This document shows, in pieces, positions 44,148 to 55,936 of a DNA stretch of 64,000 nucleotides (position 1 is its first letter; every line of letters begins with the position of its first letter). Origin of the DNA: Hortaea werneckii (taxonomy: Eukaryota > Ascomycota > Dothideomycetes > Mycosphaerellales > Teratosphaeriaceae). The translations under genes and the position numbers were made by a program. The notes under the pieces were generated by a model. The model worked only from the letters and a program-made list of their open reading frames with translations. It was not told the DNA's origin and did no database searches. The stretch spans positions 310,001 to 374,000 of the forward strand of contig JBAOKB010000144.1 of NCBI GenBank assembly GCA_037044905.1, in the 5' to 3' direction.

Positions 44148-47100
44148 ATGGATCTTCCATCCCATGGCAGCAACGCGTCTTCCACCCCACACAAGGAGGC
44201 GCAACCCAGACCCCGCCAGTCTTCCCTCGCCTCCACCGCATCCTCGCCTGGCCCCGCCAACACTCCCAAGCTCCGCCGGCCGTCGCAGCCTGCCTCGACC
44301 GCCAACACACCCCACCAGAACCAGAATGCCGCCCTTTCTCCCCAACCTCACACCGTGCGCCGCGCATCCAGCGCCATGAGTCTCGGCCATGGCAGCCGCG
44401 GAACCCCTTCGCCGAATCTGAGCAGGAGGACCTCGCGACAGTCGCTCACGCCGCGCCGAGACGACGATGCCGCGGACCGGAGACCAACCCCGAAGCGATC
44501 CATTTCCAACCTGATTTCCAACCTGAGAGAGGCCCAGAGCACGATGGAGAGCATTGAGGAGCCGCCGCCGCCCCTGACCCCACAGCAGATCGCTGTCCAG
44601 CATTTTGCGCGCGAGCTGGCTGCTCACGGTCAGGAAGGAAGAGGTGAGGCGGAGACGATGGTCATCCTACATGACGCATGCTACGGTCACCGCTTCTCCC
44701 GTCTCAAGACAAGCAAGAGTCTGTTGTCCATGATTGTGGAGCGGCCGGAGAGAATACATGCCTCGATACTCGGCGCAAGTGCTGCGTATGTTCGGCTCGG
44801 CGAGCATCATATGGGGGCAGGAGCGCCCCTCAGCAGGATAGCACAGAGCCTGTAGGCCCACCCCCGTTCAAGATTCGGAGGACGAGTCGGGAGATGGATG
44901 TCGGGAGCCCCTATGTCACCTCGGTCCACGGTACAGACTGGATGAAGGAACTGCGCATCTTGTGCAACAATGCTGGAGAGAAGCTAGCAAACCATTCTTC
45001 CGAGCTAGACCGGCCCGTCACCTCTGCCTTCCAAGAGGAAGAGAAGCGCCACCTGCACTCGGGCGACCTATATCTATGCCCAGAATCACTATCTGCATTT
45101 CAAGGCGCATTGGGTGGCGTGGCCGATGCAGTCGACGCAATCTTCCAGAACAATCCAACGAAACGTGCCTTCGTCGCTGTTCGCCCGCCAGGCCACCATT
45201 GCTCCGCAGACCACCCCTCAGGATTCTGCTGGCTCAACAATGTCCATGTCGGCATCGAGTACGCCGCTCAGACTCAAGGCCTCACGCACGCCGCAATCCT
45301 GGACTTCGACCTCCACCATGGAGACGGCTCACAGGCCATTACATGGGAAAGGAATAAAGCCGTCGCATTCAATCGGGAGCGTTTGCGTGCAAAGCCTAAC
45401 ACGAAGGGATTGAAAGTGGGGCCGGATATTGGATATTTCAGTCTTCACGACATTAACAGCTATCCCTGTGAGATGGGCGACGACGAGAAGGTGCAGGCGG
45501 CTAGCTTATGTCTGGAAGGTGCGCATGGGCAGAGTGTGTGGAATGTGCATCTGCAGCCGTGGAAGACCGAAGAGGAATTTTGGGCACTGTATGAGTCGCG
45601 GTATAGCGTCTTGTTAGAGAAAGCGCGGGGGTTCCTCAGGCGGCAGACGCAGCGGTGGAAGGTGGAAGGCAGAGGCCTGCAGCCGAAAGCGGCCATCTTT
45701 ATCAGTGCAGGGTTTGATGCAAGCGAGTGGGAGGGAGAGGGGATGCAGAGGCACAAGGTCAACGTGCCGACGGAGTTCTATGCCCGCTTTACGAGGGACG
45801 TTGTCAAAATTGCGCAGGAAGAGGACAGTGGCTGTGACGGCAGGGTGGTGAGTGTGCTGGAGGGCGGGTACAGCGACCGCGCTTTGTGTAGTGGTGTGCT
45901 TAGCCATCTCTCTGGACTATGCAGTACTCTTCCTTTGAAGGATCAGGCGAAGGAAGTGGCAGAGAAGCAGAAGGAAGACGGAGTGCAAGGGGCGGAGTTG
46001 GACGAGATGATGGGCAGCCTGCAAATTGATGGAACGGCCTCAGTGCGTCAAGCGCCATCGAAGTACGATACTGCGTGGTGGTCGCCTGCCAACCTCACGG
46101 CTCTGGAAAACTACATCAATCCGCCTCCTCCGCCTCCGCCCGGAAAGAAAATCCGCACAGGACCGCAACCGACATATGCCACGCCAACCGAAAGCTTTGC
46201 TTACAAGGTCGTCGACCCGAATAAGTTTGCCCGCTCGATATCTGGTACGTTCCGTGAGGTCTCCGCTGACGGCACTCCACGCCCTCCTCCACCGCCAGCT
46301 CCCGAAACCCAGAGCCAGGAACTCGACTGGATTCTGGCGACGCACGAGCTGTCTAAACTTCTCATTCCAACGGATCGCCAGACCAAGAGCTGTACTGCGG
46401 CCGAGTTAGGCGGAGTGCGCACAAAGAAGGAACGGCAATCCGCAATGCCAGCGCTTCCCAGTGGTTCTGCAGAGGATGCCGCCGGCAAACCGCGGCAACT
46501 GCGCGATCGCAAGGCTAAGGTGCCAGCGAGGTATGCGGAAAGTAGGGCAAGTGTCCACAGTGATGAGCTCACTTCTGTACCAAGCCGGAGCGCAAGTCGG
46601 GCTAGCCAAGGCGAAGATAGAAGACGCACAATGCATGAGTTGCCCTCGGCTTCGGCATCAGAGGCAGGTGACGTGGACTCGAAGCAGAGGAGACTGAGTA
46701 GGAGGAGTAGCGCCGGGAGTGCTCTGAATGGAATGGACGGGATCATAGAAGGGAGTGAGGCGGCACCTCCTATGCCAGCGTTGCCTTCTACGTTGACAAC
46801 AGGCTCTGGTAACAAAACGACCAAAGCTCCTTCAGCAGCAAGCGGAGTAGGAGTGAAGAAGACTCGCGCACCTGCTCCCAATGGCTCCGCTGGGAAACCG
46901 ACTACTTCCCGTCCATGTACTTCTTCATCTGCGTCCACGACAGCCGCCGGTCGTAAAACGACCCCGCCTGCGTCTCTGTCAGCTGAAGGAAACCCACCGC
47001 CTGTACCGCTTCCACAGCCTACGAGGGAGGGCGCAGGTGGCGATATGGACAGGCTAGCGAACGGAATGAAGCGTATCACGCTGAAGGGTCCCAGAGGTAC

Positions 47101-48251
47101 AAGGGAGGAGCACGACAGGAAAGTAAAGGAGAGGGAGGCTGCTCAGAGGCGGGAGAGAGCTTTGAAGGGTGCAGAGACTAGAAGAGTCAATGCTGCTGCT
47201 AGGAAAGCTGCTGCTACAGGGACGACGTCCGCGCCGGCGCCTGCATCTGCAAAGGAGACTGTTCCTGCGCAGAGTGCAATGGCGAGTGCAACACAGCAGG
47301 GTGCCGGTGATGACGATACATTACATCATGGAAGTGGGATGCAATCAGCGACCACGCCGAACGAAGCATACGAAGTTCCTGCACCAGTCCAAGTGCCACA
47401 CACACAAATGGCGTCCAATCAGTACACTCCGGCTGTTGACAATGCGATGGAAGGCGCCATCGAAGACATGAGCGCACGGCCTGGTATCGTCCCACAAGGC
47501 CAACAGCCCGACCTTCACAATGCCGCGGCGATGAAATCCCCTACAGCGGAAGCAGAACAGATATTCCCTCCGCATCAAACGCCTTCTAATCCAAATCCCC
47601 AGAATGGAGTTGTCCCGTCCCAGAACGGTCGATGAACCACCGCCTACCCTAATGGATACCCTGGCACCGCCTGCAGATGACCGCTTACCCCCACCACCCC
47701 CTGCAAGCGATGGACTGCCAACCGCACCACCGCCTGAAGCCCTCGCCCCGGAGCCTACCACGGCGAAGAAGGTTCCTCCGCAGCACACCATGCCTATCGT
47801 CCCGGACAGCGCAGCTCGACAGCTCATGCAGGAGAACGATCTGGCTCAGGGCGGCACCACCGATCTGCAGCAACAGCAGCAGCAGCAGCAGCAAAGGAGA
47901 TTATGGGACGATGACCCCTCCTCCAACGCTTCTACCCTCGCTTCGCCTTCAGTCCGTCCTTCCTCTTCCTCCTCCGCTGCTGCTAGGAGCGGTGTAGATC
48001 AGAAACCCCAACTACCTGTCTGGAGTAGTACAGGACCTATCCCTTTCGGCTCGAGGACGGGAGGCGCTGCTGCTACGCACACGGGGGACTCGACATCTGC
48101 GTCTGCAGCGGCTGAGACGACCACGGGTGTGTCTTCGGAGGGTGGTGTTACGGGGAGGGCGGGGGAGGGAGAGGGATGTTTGGGCTGTTCCGGAGACGCC
48201 GGGTCGGTAGATTGGGGGGCCTGGATTATGGGGAGTTCATGTGACTTTTAG
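44148..48251 (+). CDS. HOS3-type histone deacetylase, frame broken at one or two places
   Basis: Start ATG 44148. An N-terminal Ser/Pro-rich region (residues 1-165) precedes the class II-like deacetylase domain. The domain opens with VILHDACYGHRFSRLKTSKS and continues with VTSVHGTDWMKELRILC. It contains AVRPPGHHCSADHPSGFCWL and NNVHVGIEYAA, DFDLHHGDGSQAI with the metal ligands, FISAGFDASEWEGEGM, and VSVLEGGYSDRAL. A long Ala/Pro/Lys-rich tail follows. The frame breaks in GGGGG at 44813-44817: one more G joins GEHHMG to GRSAPQQDSTEPVGPPPFKI. The main frame stops at 47635, but the next frame (TVDEPPPTLMDTLAPP, a CAG-coded Gln run at 47869-47893, PVWSSTGPIPFGS) runs on to 48251. One extra base near 47620 would fuse it; a separate small gene is possible but less likely. 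Corrected length is about 1,367 aa. HOS3-type enzymes are fungal deacetylases with broad targets. Confidence 0.86.
47869..47893 (+). repeat. CAG/CAA microsatellite (polyglutamine)
   Basis: A short run of CAG with a few CAA codons codes for about nine Gln in the C-terminal part of the deacetylase gene. Confidence 0.8.
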
Positions 48252-48578
48252 GCTCTCGACTATGCAGTCTAGTAATCTAGGGGATTCTTTGGAAGGGAGA
48301 AAGAGAGGAAGGCGAGAGGGACTGCTGTTTGCCTTGTATGATTATATTAGGCGGGTTTGGGGCTTCCCACTTTTTGGGCTTGATAGGATGATTTAGTTTG
48401 GAAGTGAGAGGAGAGCTAGATACCCCCTTCCTATTTACCACGTCTGTTTTCCCCATTGCTCCCCCTCGTGTTCCTCGCTGTGTCTTGAGTAAAATATCGA
48501 GGATGCAAACCCCTCTGGGATCCAGTGTGTGCAGTCTCCATACGCCGTATCTCTACCGTCCTTTCACGAAGCGTAGTC
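48252..48578. other. Intergenic, convergent 3' ends
   Basis: About 327 bases; no gene is visible. Confidence 0.4.
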
Positions 48579-49347
48579 CTAAGCATCAAAGATCTCCGGT
48601 TGCTCGAACACGTACTTGATCCGATGATCTGCATCGCGTAACTCGTCCAACACCGGCAACATGTCTTCCTCGTCGCTAAATATCAGGACATCGATATTAG
48701 CTGCCGCCTCGAGACCGGGGAAATAGGGATGTGGCGGCTTGTAGATTAGTGTGATCTCGACAGCCGGTCTTGCTTCTTCCGACCTTTGCTCTTGTTGTTG
48801 GCCCGCCGATGGCGTGGGCGGAGCAGTGCTTGCCGCGCTACTGTCGCTCGCGGGATCCTAGGATGATGGGAGTGAGCGCTTGTCCTATATATTTCTACTG
48901 TGTATTGCTACTACAGCTCTACACTCTAGTAGGGTCATCGTCCTATCTGATCCGGGGGAGGAGACATTTCCTGCTTACTGTTGATACCTGCTGCTGAAGA
49001 TAGTGAGCCCCACGATTTGCGTATGCGGCCGCTACTGCCTCCGTCAAGCGCACTTCGACCTGCCCGGCGATGTCTTTGTACTCGGCCTCGCTGAGTCCGT
49101 CGCGCAAGACCATCCAGAGGCTCTGCACTTGTTGTGGAGTGAACCTGCCACGTGCGAAATGCGGGACCTTGTTCGCGGGGATTACGGCTACATCGTCCTT
49201 GCGCACGCTCCTGTGGTAGAAGGCGAACCTGCGGAGGCGGTTGTTGTGAAGAGTGAGTGATGGTGTTTGGTTAGTAGTAGGGGTGAAGACAGGTCGAGCG
49301 GTTGTTTTGACCGTTCGTTTGATCAAGTGCGAGAGACGTAGGGACAT
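48579..49347 (-). CDS. Unrecognised protein with a probable mitochondrial presequence, two exons
   Basis: Exons 49347-48988 and 48857-48579 (212 aa) flank a 130-bp intron (GTATCA..CCTAG), phase 0. The N-terminus MSLRLSHLIKRTVKTTARPV is basic, hydroxylated and amphipathic, as in a mitochondrial presequence. The middle reads ANKVPHFARGRFTPQQVQSL and LSEAEYKDIAGQVEVRLTEA. Exon 2 adds a disordered Gln/Ala part and then ITLIYKPPHPYFPGLEAAAN, IDVLIFSDEEDML and DHRIKYVFEQPEIFDA. The protein-like character of the second exon and the kept frame support the model. I do not recognise the family. Confidence 0.65.
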
Positions 49348-50578
49348 GTTGAATGTTCCCTCTGATCGGACAGATACCTGAAGTGGCGAGCGCTTGAGGG
49401 GTCGCCAGAGGATGTGTGGGTTCGTCTACAGTGATGAATTTGCCTCCGATGGCCCGGGTATGTGTCCGTGAAAGGACGGACAGGAGTTGAAGAAGTTGAA
49501 GGGGGGTTTCTTGTTCCTTCTACTTTTTCTCTTTCTTTTCGTTCTTGCCTTTTCTAGAAGTCGCAGTAAATGTAACTAGCTCCTCTTTCACACAGCACCT
49601 GCATGTAGGCAACAGCGCTTCAACGAAAAGAGACACCGCATTTTGTTGGAGCCTCAGGTGCCTTTTGGTTCAGCCCGGATCTCCCATACATCCGCATCCG
49701 AGCTTTCGCGCAGGTTCGCGCCTTCCGCTTCTGCCTCAGGTATCCCCCGGAAACATATGGCCAGCATTTTCCGGCCTTGGACCTTCCATTTCGGCAAGAT
49801 CTTAGAGCACTCCCGATCAAGGACACGACGCTCTTGATTACTACCTAGGCAGGCCCCTCTCGACCCTCCGTCCTTCCAGTCTTCTCATCCGTACGTCTGG
49901 GGTAATCGGGCCTTTCGGAATTTTCCTCCCTCTCGCGCAATACACGGAGCAGCTTAGCGCTCGCTCAAGAGGATGCCTTGCACGGGCTTTGCGGGATCTG
50001 GAGGCATTGGAAATGGGCATCCCCCCAAGACTGGGCCAAGACGGCCTGTCCATGGTCCTGATGACTGTGCCTTCTGGAACCCTATCAGAGTGACCTTGCT
50101 GTCATCATACTACTACTATCCTCCCGTTTGATAAGCCACAGATGATCGGGCTTTCGGGCCTTGGGACATGTCAGGGCTTACTGCTGGGCAGACCGTATCG
50201 CGCATTGGTCTTACGTTTCTTCGTCCTCCTTTTCTTCTTCCCCTTCTTCGTCGCTCGGCTTCTGGTACTGCCGTGGTACCGAGTGACTAGCACGTGGCGC
50301 CAGCGGTCTAGGGTTCGTCCGGTTGGTCGGTAGACGGAGCATTTTGATCTCCTGTCATTGCCCTGTCTAGACTTTGGGTGGTATATCTACGTTCCTTTAT
50401 ATCGTTGACTTCGTGTTCGCTCTGCTACTTTTCTTGGTTCCTGTGGTCGTTTTCTTCTTTACCTCGCTCAGGATATTTTTGAACCGGGTCTGACCATTCG
50501 CTTCCACTCATTCATTGCAGTGAACCAATTCAGCCAGACTCTTGCAGTGATCGGCATCTATTTTCTGGCTCAGGGGCG
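49348..50578. other. Intergenic: divergent upstream regions, including the ABC transporter promoter
   Basis: About 1.2 kb. No gene is visible; short frames on both strands are not protein-like. The right part is T-rich, as in a fungal leader. Confidence 0.4.
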
Positions 50579-53500
50579 ATGGCCGCCACCGATGCAACCG
50601 GGTGGGCGCCCTCTGCCCGCATTGGTAGCGGTGACGGTGTCTATCGATCGCTATCCAACTCACTGTCGCGGACGTTCTCTGGGCAAACAATACAACATCA
50701 AAGCGACAGCAGCTCAGAAGACGAAACTAGCATATCCAAGGCAGAAGACTGGAAGCTGATGCCTGAGATCAAGGAATTCAAACATCAGGATGACAAAGAT
50801 CAGATCAAAGGACGAAGGCTTGGTGTCACTTGGAAAGACCTTACGGTAAAGGGCATTGGAGCAGATGCTGCTTTCAATGAGAACGTTTTCAGTCAGTTCA
50901 ATATCCCTAAGCACATCAAGGAAGGTCGGCAGAAGACGCCGCTCAGGACCATCGTTGAAAATTCGCATGGCTGTGTCAAGCCCGGCGAGATGCTTCTCGT
51001 GCTCGGAAGACCTGGAGCTGGGTGCACCTCACTATTGAAAATGCTATCCAATCGACGATTGGGCTATGCGGAGGTGACTGGCGACGTCAAATTCGGCACG
51101 CTCGATTCCAAGCAGGCCAAACAGTATCGGGGGCAGATCGTGATGAATACCGAGGAGGAGTTATTCTTCCCTACCTTAACGGTCGGTCAGACGATGGATT
51201 TTGCTACGAGGATGAAGATTCCATTTCGCCTGCCATCTTCTGTCGAGTCTCCGGAAGCATACCAGCAGGCCAGTCGGGATTTCCTGTTAAGAAGTATGGG
51301 TATCGAACACACTTCTGACACTAGGGTCGGTAATGAGTTCGTCCGTGGTGTTTCGGGTGGTGAGCGAAAGCGTGTCTCCATCATTGAAACATTGGTGACT
51401 CGAGGTAGTGTATACTGTTGGGATAACTCTACCAGAGGGCTGGATGCGAGTACTGCTCTGGAGTACACTCGGGCTATTCGAGCTTTGACTGATGTCATGG
51501 GCCTTGCAAGCATTGTTACTCTGTACCAGGCTGGCAACGGCATCTACGGTAAGTCGCTCAGGCTACACCTGACCAAGAATATTTGCTGACAGGTCACAAG
51601 ACCTCTTCGACAAAGTCCTCATTCTGGATGAAGGCAAGGAGATCTATTACGGCCCAATGAAGCAAGCCCGGCCTTTCATGGAAGAGTTGGGCTTTGTCTG
51701 TATGGCCGGTGCCAACGTAGCCGATTTCCTGACTGGCGTCACCGTCCCGACCGAGCGTGTGGTCAAATCCGGATATGAGAATCGTTGTCCCCGTACGAAC
51801 GATGAGATCCGATCGGCGTACGAGCGCTCCGCCATCAAACAAGATATGGAGCAGGAGTACATCTATCCGGAAACGCAAGCCGCCAAGCAAAATACTGCCG
51901 ACTTCCAGGAAAGTGTGCGGAACGAGAAGCATAAGAGCCTACCCAAGAAGTCTCCCCTTACCGTCAGCTTTGGCACCCAAGTCAAAGCGGCAGTGGTACG
52001 GCAATATCAACTCATGTGGGGCGACAAAGCCACGTTTATCATCAAGCAGTGCTCCAACCCTGGTACAAGCGCTAATTGCCGGTTCGCTATTCTACAACGC
52101 ACCTAACAACTCCTCCGGCTTGTTCCTGAAGGGAGGCGCAGCCTTCTTCTCGCTGCTCTATAACGCTTTGCTCGCTATGAGTGAGGTTACCGACTCATTT
52201 GCAGCCCGGCCAGTGCTCGCGAAACACCGCAACTTCGCCCTCTATCACCCTGCCGCTTTTTGCATTGCGCAGATCGCTGCTGATATACCTATTCTTGTAT
52301 TTCAGGTCACTATCTTTGCGCTGCCCTTGTATTGGATGGTTGGTCTCAAAGCCACGCCGGCTGCCTTCTTCACCTACTGGGTATTGGTTTATTCGGTTAC
52401 CATGTGCGTTACGGCGCTATTCCGTGCTGTGGGCGCTGCTTTCAAGACATTTGACGACGCATCGAAGGTTTCAGGCCTGCTGATTACTGCGCTAGTCATG
52501 TACACCGGTTACATGATTCCTCGTCCGAGCATGCATCCCTGGCTAGGCTGGTAAGCAGGAATTAATTTGTTCTTTTGGCAATAACGCAAGAAGATGCTGA
52601 CCAGTCTCGCTGTGTAGGATATACTGGATCAACCCGCTTTCATACGGCTTCGAAGCTCTGCTCTCAAATGAATTTCACGGGCAGACCATACCCTGCGTCA
52701 ATAACAATTTGGTCCCGAATGGTCCCGGCTATACCGACTCGCGCTTCCAAGCCTGCACCGGTGTTACAGGCGCTCAGCCAAGAGCGGCTTCGCTTACAGG
52801 TACCGAGTATCTTCACGGCTTGGAATATGAATTCGCCCACCTGTGGCGTAACTTCGGCATCGTCTGGGCATGGTGGGCACTTTTCGCCGCCATTACTATC
52901 TTCTTCACGTGCAGATGGAATCAGGCATCTGGAAATTCCGGGTTCTTGCTCATTCCGCGTGAAAAGCAGAAGAAAGCTCAGCATCTCGCTCAGGACGAAG
53001 AAGCGCAGAAGCCGGCGGCTTCTGGCTCACAGAGTGAAGATTCAAGCGTTGACGATGAGAAGGCCGCCAATGTCGACTCTCAGCTCATTCGTAACACCTC
53101 TGTGTTCACTTGGAAGAATCTCAGTTACACTGTCAAGACTCCTTCCGGAGACCGAGTATTGCTCGACAATGTCCAGGGGTGGGTGAAGCCGGGTATGCTG
53201 GGAGCATTAATGGGCTCATCCGGTGCTGGGAAAACCACCCTCCTCGATGTACTCGCTCAACGGAAGACGGAAGGTACTATCAAGGGCAGCATTATGGTTG
53301 ATGGCCGCCCTCTCCCAGTCTCCTTCCAGCGCTCAGCCGGCTATTGTGAGCAGCTCGATATCCATGAACCTCTGGCCACTGTCCGTGAAGCCTTGGAGTT
53401 TTCCGCCCTGCTTCGTCAATCCCAGGAGACACCAAAGGAAGAGAAACTGGCGTATGTCCAGACTATAATCGACCTCTTAGAAATGCGCGACATAGAGCAT

Positions 53501-55003
53501 AGCCTGATCGGCACCTCGCAAGCGGGTCTTTCTGTTGAACAGCGCAAACGTCTCACTATTGGTGTCGAACTGGTCTCGAAGCCTAGCATCCTCATCTTTC
53601 TCGACGAGCCAACGAGTGGTCTTGACGGTCAGGCGGCGTTTAATACTGTTCGCTTCCTGCGCAAGCTCGCAGACGTGGGCCAAGCTGTCCTTGTCACTAT
53701 CCACCAGCCGTCAGCTCAGCTCTTTGCTCAGTTTGACACTCTACTGCTCCTAGCTCGGGGAGGGAAAACCGTGTACTTTGGCGACATTGGCGACAACGCT
53801 CAGACAATCAGAGACTACTTCGGCCGCTACGGCGCGCCATGTCCTGAGGCCAGCAACCCTGCCGAACACATGATTGATGTGGTATCTGGGACACTCAGCC
53901 AGGGTCGGGACTGGAACAAGGTCTGGCTTGAAAGTCCAGAGCACGACGCCATGTCCAAAGAGCTCGATCATCTGATTTCAGATGCCGCCTCCAAGCCTAT
54001 CGGTTACAATGATGATGGCCGGGAATTTGCCACGGACATGTGGACGCAAACCAAGATTGTTTTGCAGCGCATGAACACCTCGCTCTACCGCAACACCGAC
54101 TACGCGAACAATAAATTCGCCCTGCACATCTTTAGTGCTCTTTTCAACGGCTTCTCCTTCTGGATGATCGGCAACACTGTCGCAGACCTGCAACTACGGC
54201 TTTTCGCCGTCTTCAACTTCATATTCGTGGCCCCGGGTGTGATTGCACAGCTACAGCCCCTCTTTGTTGAGCGGAGAGACATCTACGAAGCACGAGAGAA
54301 GAAGTCGAAAATGTATCACTGGGCACCGTTCGTCACTGGTTTGGTCGTCAGCGAGATACCTTACCTGATTGTTTGCGCAGTGCTTTACTTCCTGTGCTTC
54401 TACTACACGGTCGGCTTCCCTCTGGACTCTGACAAGGCTGGCGCCGTCTTCTTCGTCATGCTCTTCTACGAGTTCGTCTACACCGGAATCGGCCAGGCTA
54501 TCGCCGCCTACGCACCCAACGCCACTTTTGCTTCGTTGGTCAACCCGCTAGTAATCGGTATCTTGGTCTCCTTCTGTGGTGTCCTAGTACCGTACGGCCA
54601 GATCAACGTCTTCTGGCGATACTGGATGTACTACCTGAACCCTTTCAACTACCTCATGGGCAGTCTGCTAGTATTCACGACTTTTGATGCGGAGGTGCAG
54701 TGCGCAGAGCAAGAGTTCGCGATCTTTGACACGCCCAACGCAGGCCAAACATGCGCCAACTATCTCGCCGAGTATCTGCAGGGATTCGGCGCTAGATCCT
54801 ACCTCGCGAATCCGGATGCGACGAGCGACTGCAGGGTCTGTCAGTACCGCAGCGGGTCGGACTACCTCTACACGCTGAACCTGAAGGATTACTATTACGG
54901 GTGGCGCGATGCGGGGATCGTGGCGCTCTTCGCCCTCTCGTCTTACGCCTGCGTGTACCTGCTGATGAAGCTCAGGACCAAAGCAAGCAAGAAGGCGGAG
55001 TAA
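50579..55003 (+). CDS. Full-size PDR-type ABC multidrug transporter, one frame break
   Basis: Exons 50579-51548, 51601-52550 and 52618-55003. The layout is (NBD-TMD)x2, the ABCG/PDR order. NBD1 has GRPGAGCTSLLK (Cys in place of the Walker A Lys, as in yeast PDR pumps) and VSGGERKRVSI. NBD2 has the canonical GSSGAGKTTLLDVLAQRKT, a degenerate LSVEQRKRLTIGVEL signature and FLDEPTSGLDGQ. Twelve hydrophobic segments are expected from the two TMDs, ending in MKLRTKASKKAE. Such pumps export azoles, plant defence compounds or own toxins at the plasma membrane. The frame breaks near 52048-52053, between WGDKATFIIKQ and PTLVQALIAGSLFYNAPNN. The exon sum is one base over a multiple of three, so one extra base (or two missing) explains it. 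Corrected length is about 1,434 aa. The substrate cannot be inferred. Confidence 0.93.
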
Positions 55004-55936
55004 TATAGAAAGTAATTTTCCACGGTGATGGGTGCACGTGGGTTTTGGCGCCTGGTGCGGCGCAAGCATCCGAATGGGATGAGTTGTTGGGGTCATGTAC
55101 CCCTCCTTTGCTGCACTTTAGCGAAATTGTTGCCTACAGCATAGACATTAGATTTTCCATACTTTTTTACAGACAAACTAGGTTGGTACCGCAACCTCTT
55201 GTGGTCTTTCTACGGCTACCTGAATTCCATCGCGTGACTAAAGAGAGACCTCGGCATCGAGAATGGAACGAGTGGCTCTGAGGTCACACGGGGAGCTGTC
55301 TTGCGGACGGCATGCTCGGCGTCCTGGGCAAGTGTCAGGCCACGTTGAGCGTGCAAAGCCAAATAGCATGTTTTGGATTGGTACGGCCGAGTTGGCGTCT
55401 CAGTAGTGGTGTTGTAGGGATCAGTCGGATACAAACTCTGCGACATGCGCACTGTGGGATGCTCGATTGGCGTGTACTGTAACATTGACAAACATCGTGG
55501 TTCATGGTTGCTAGCTCAAGCTGGCATTGCTGTGTCTCTTCTCTGTGGCAACACCGTACGCATCGGACGAGAAATCTGATGGAAATGATCGCTAATCTTG
55601 TATTGCAGGAGGTACCTAGGTAGGTATGTAGACAATATGTTTCATGATTATTCCCCTTCCGATATACAGAAGCCACGCCCTTTGAAGCTCGGCATTCGCG
55701 ATATGCCGCGTATTTTGACCTCAGCCGCTAAGGACCGCCGGCGTCGATCATCCGATAACCCGTGACGTAGCTCCTCTCACCCAAGTAACCAACGTCTCTT
55801 TCTTCATCACCCAAGCTCCACTCGAAATTACATCAAGCCATTTGAAACATCGTTCATGCCTATGTCCTTCGATTCACTTGTGAACTTCAGCCTGCTGCCG
55901 TTCAACCTGAGTAACACCCAACACTCTCTCGACAAC
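55004..55936. other. Intergenic between the ABC transporter and acyl-CoA synthetase genes
   Basis: About 930 bases, including the promoter of the acyl-CoA synthetase. The synthetase frame has an upstream in-frame ATG at 55856 that would add 27 residues. Confidence 0.45.
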
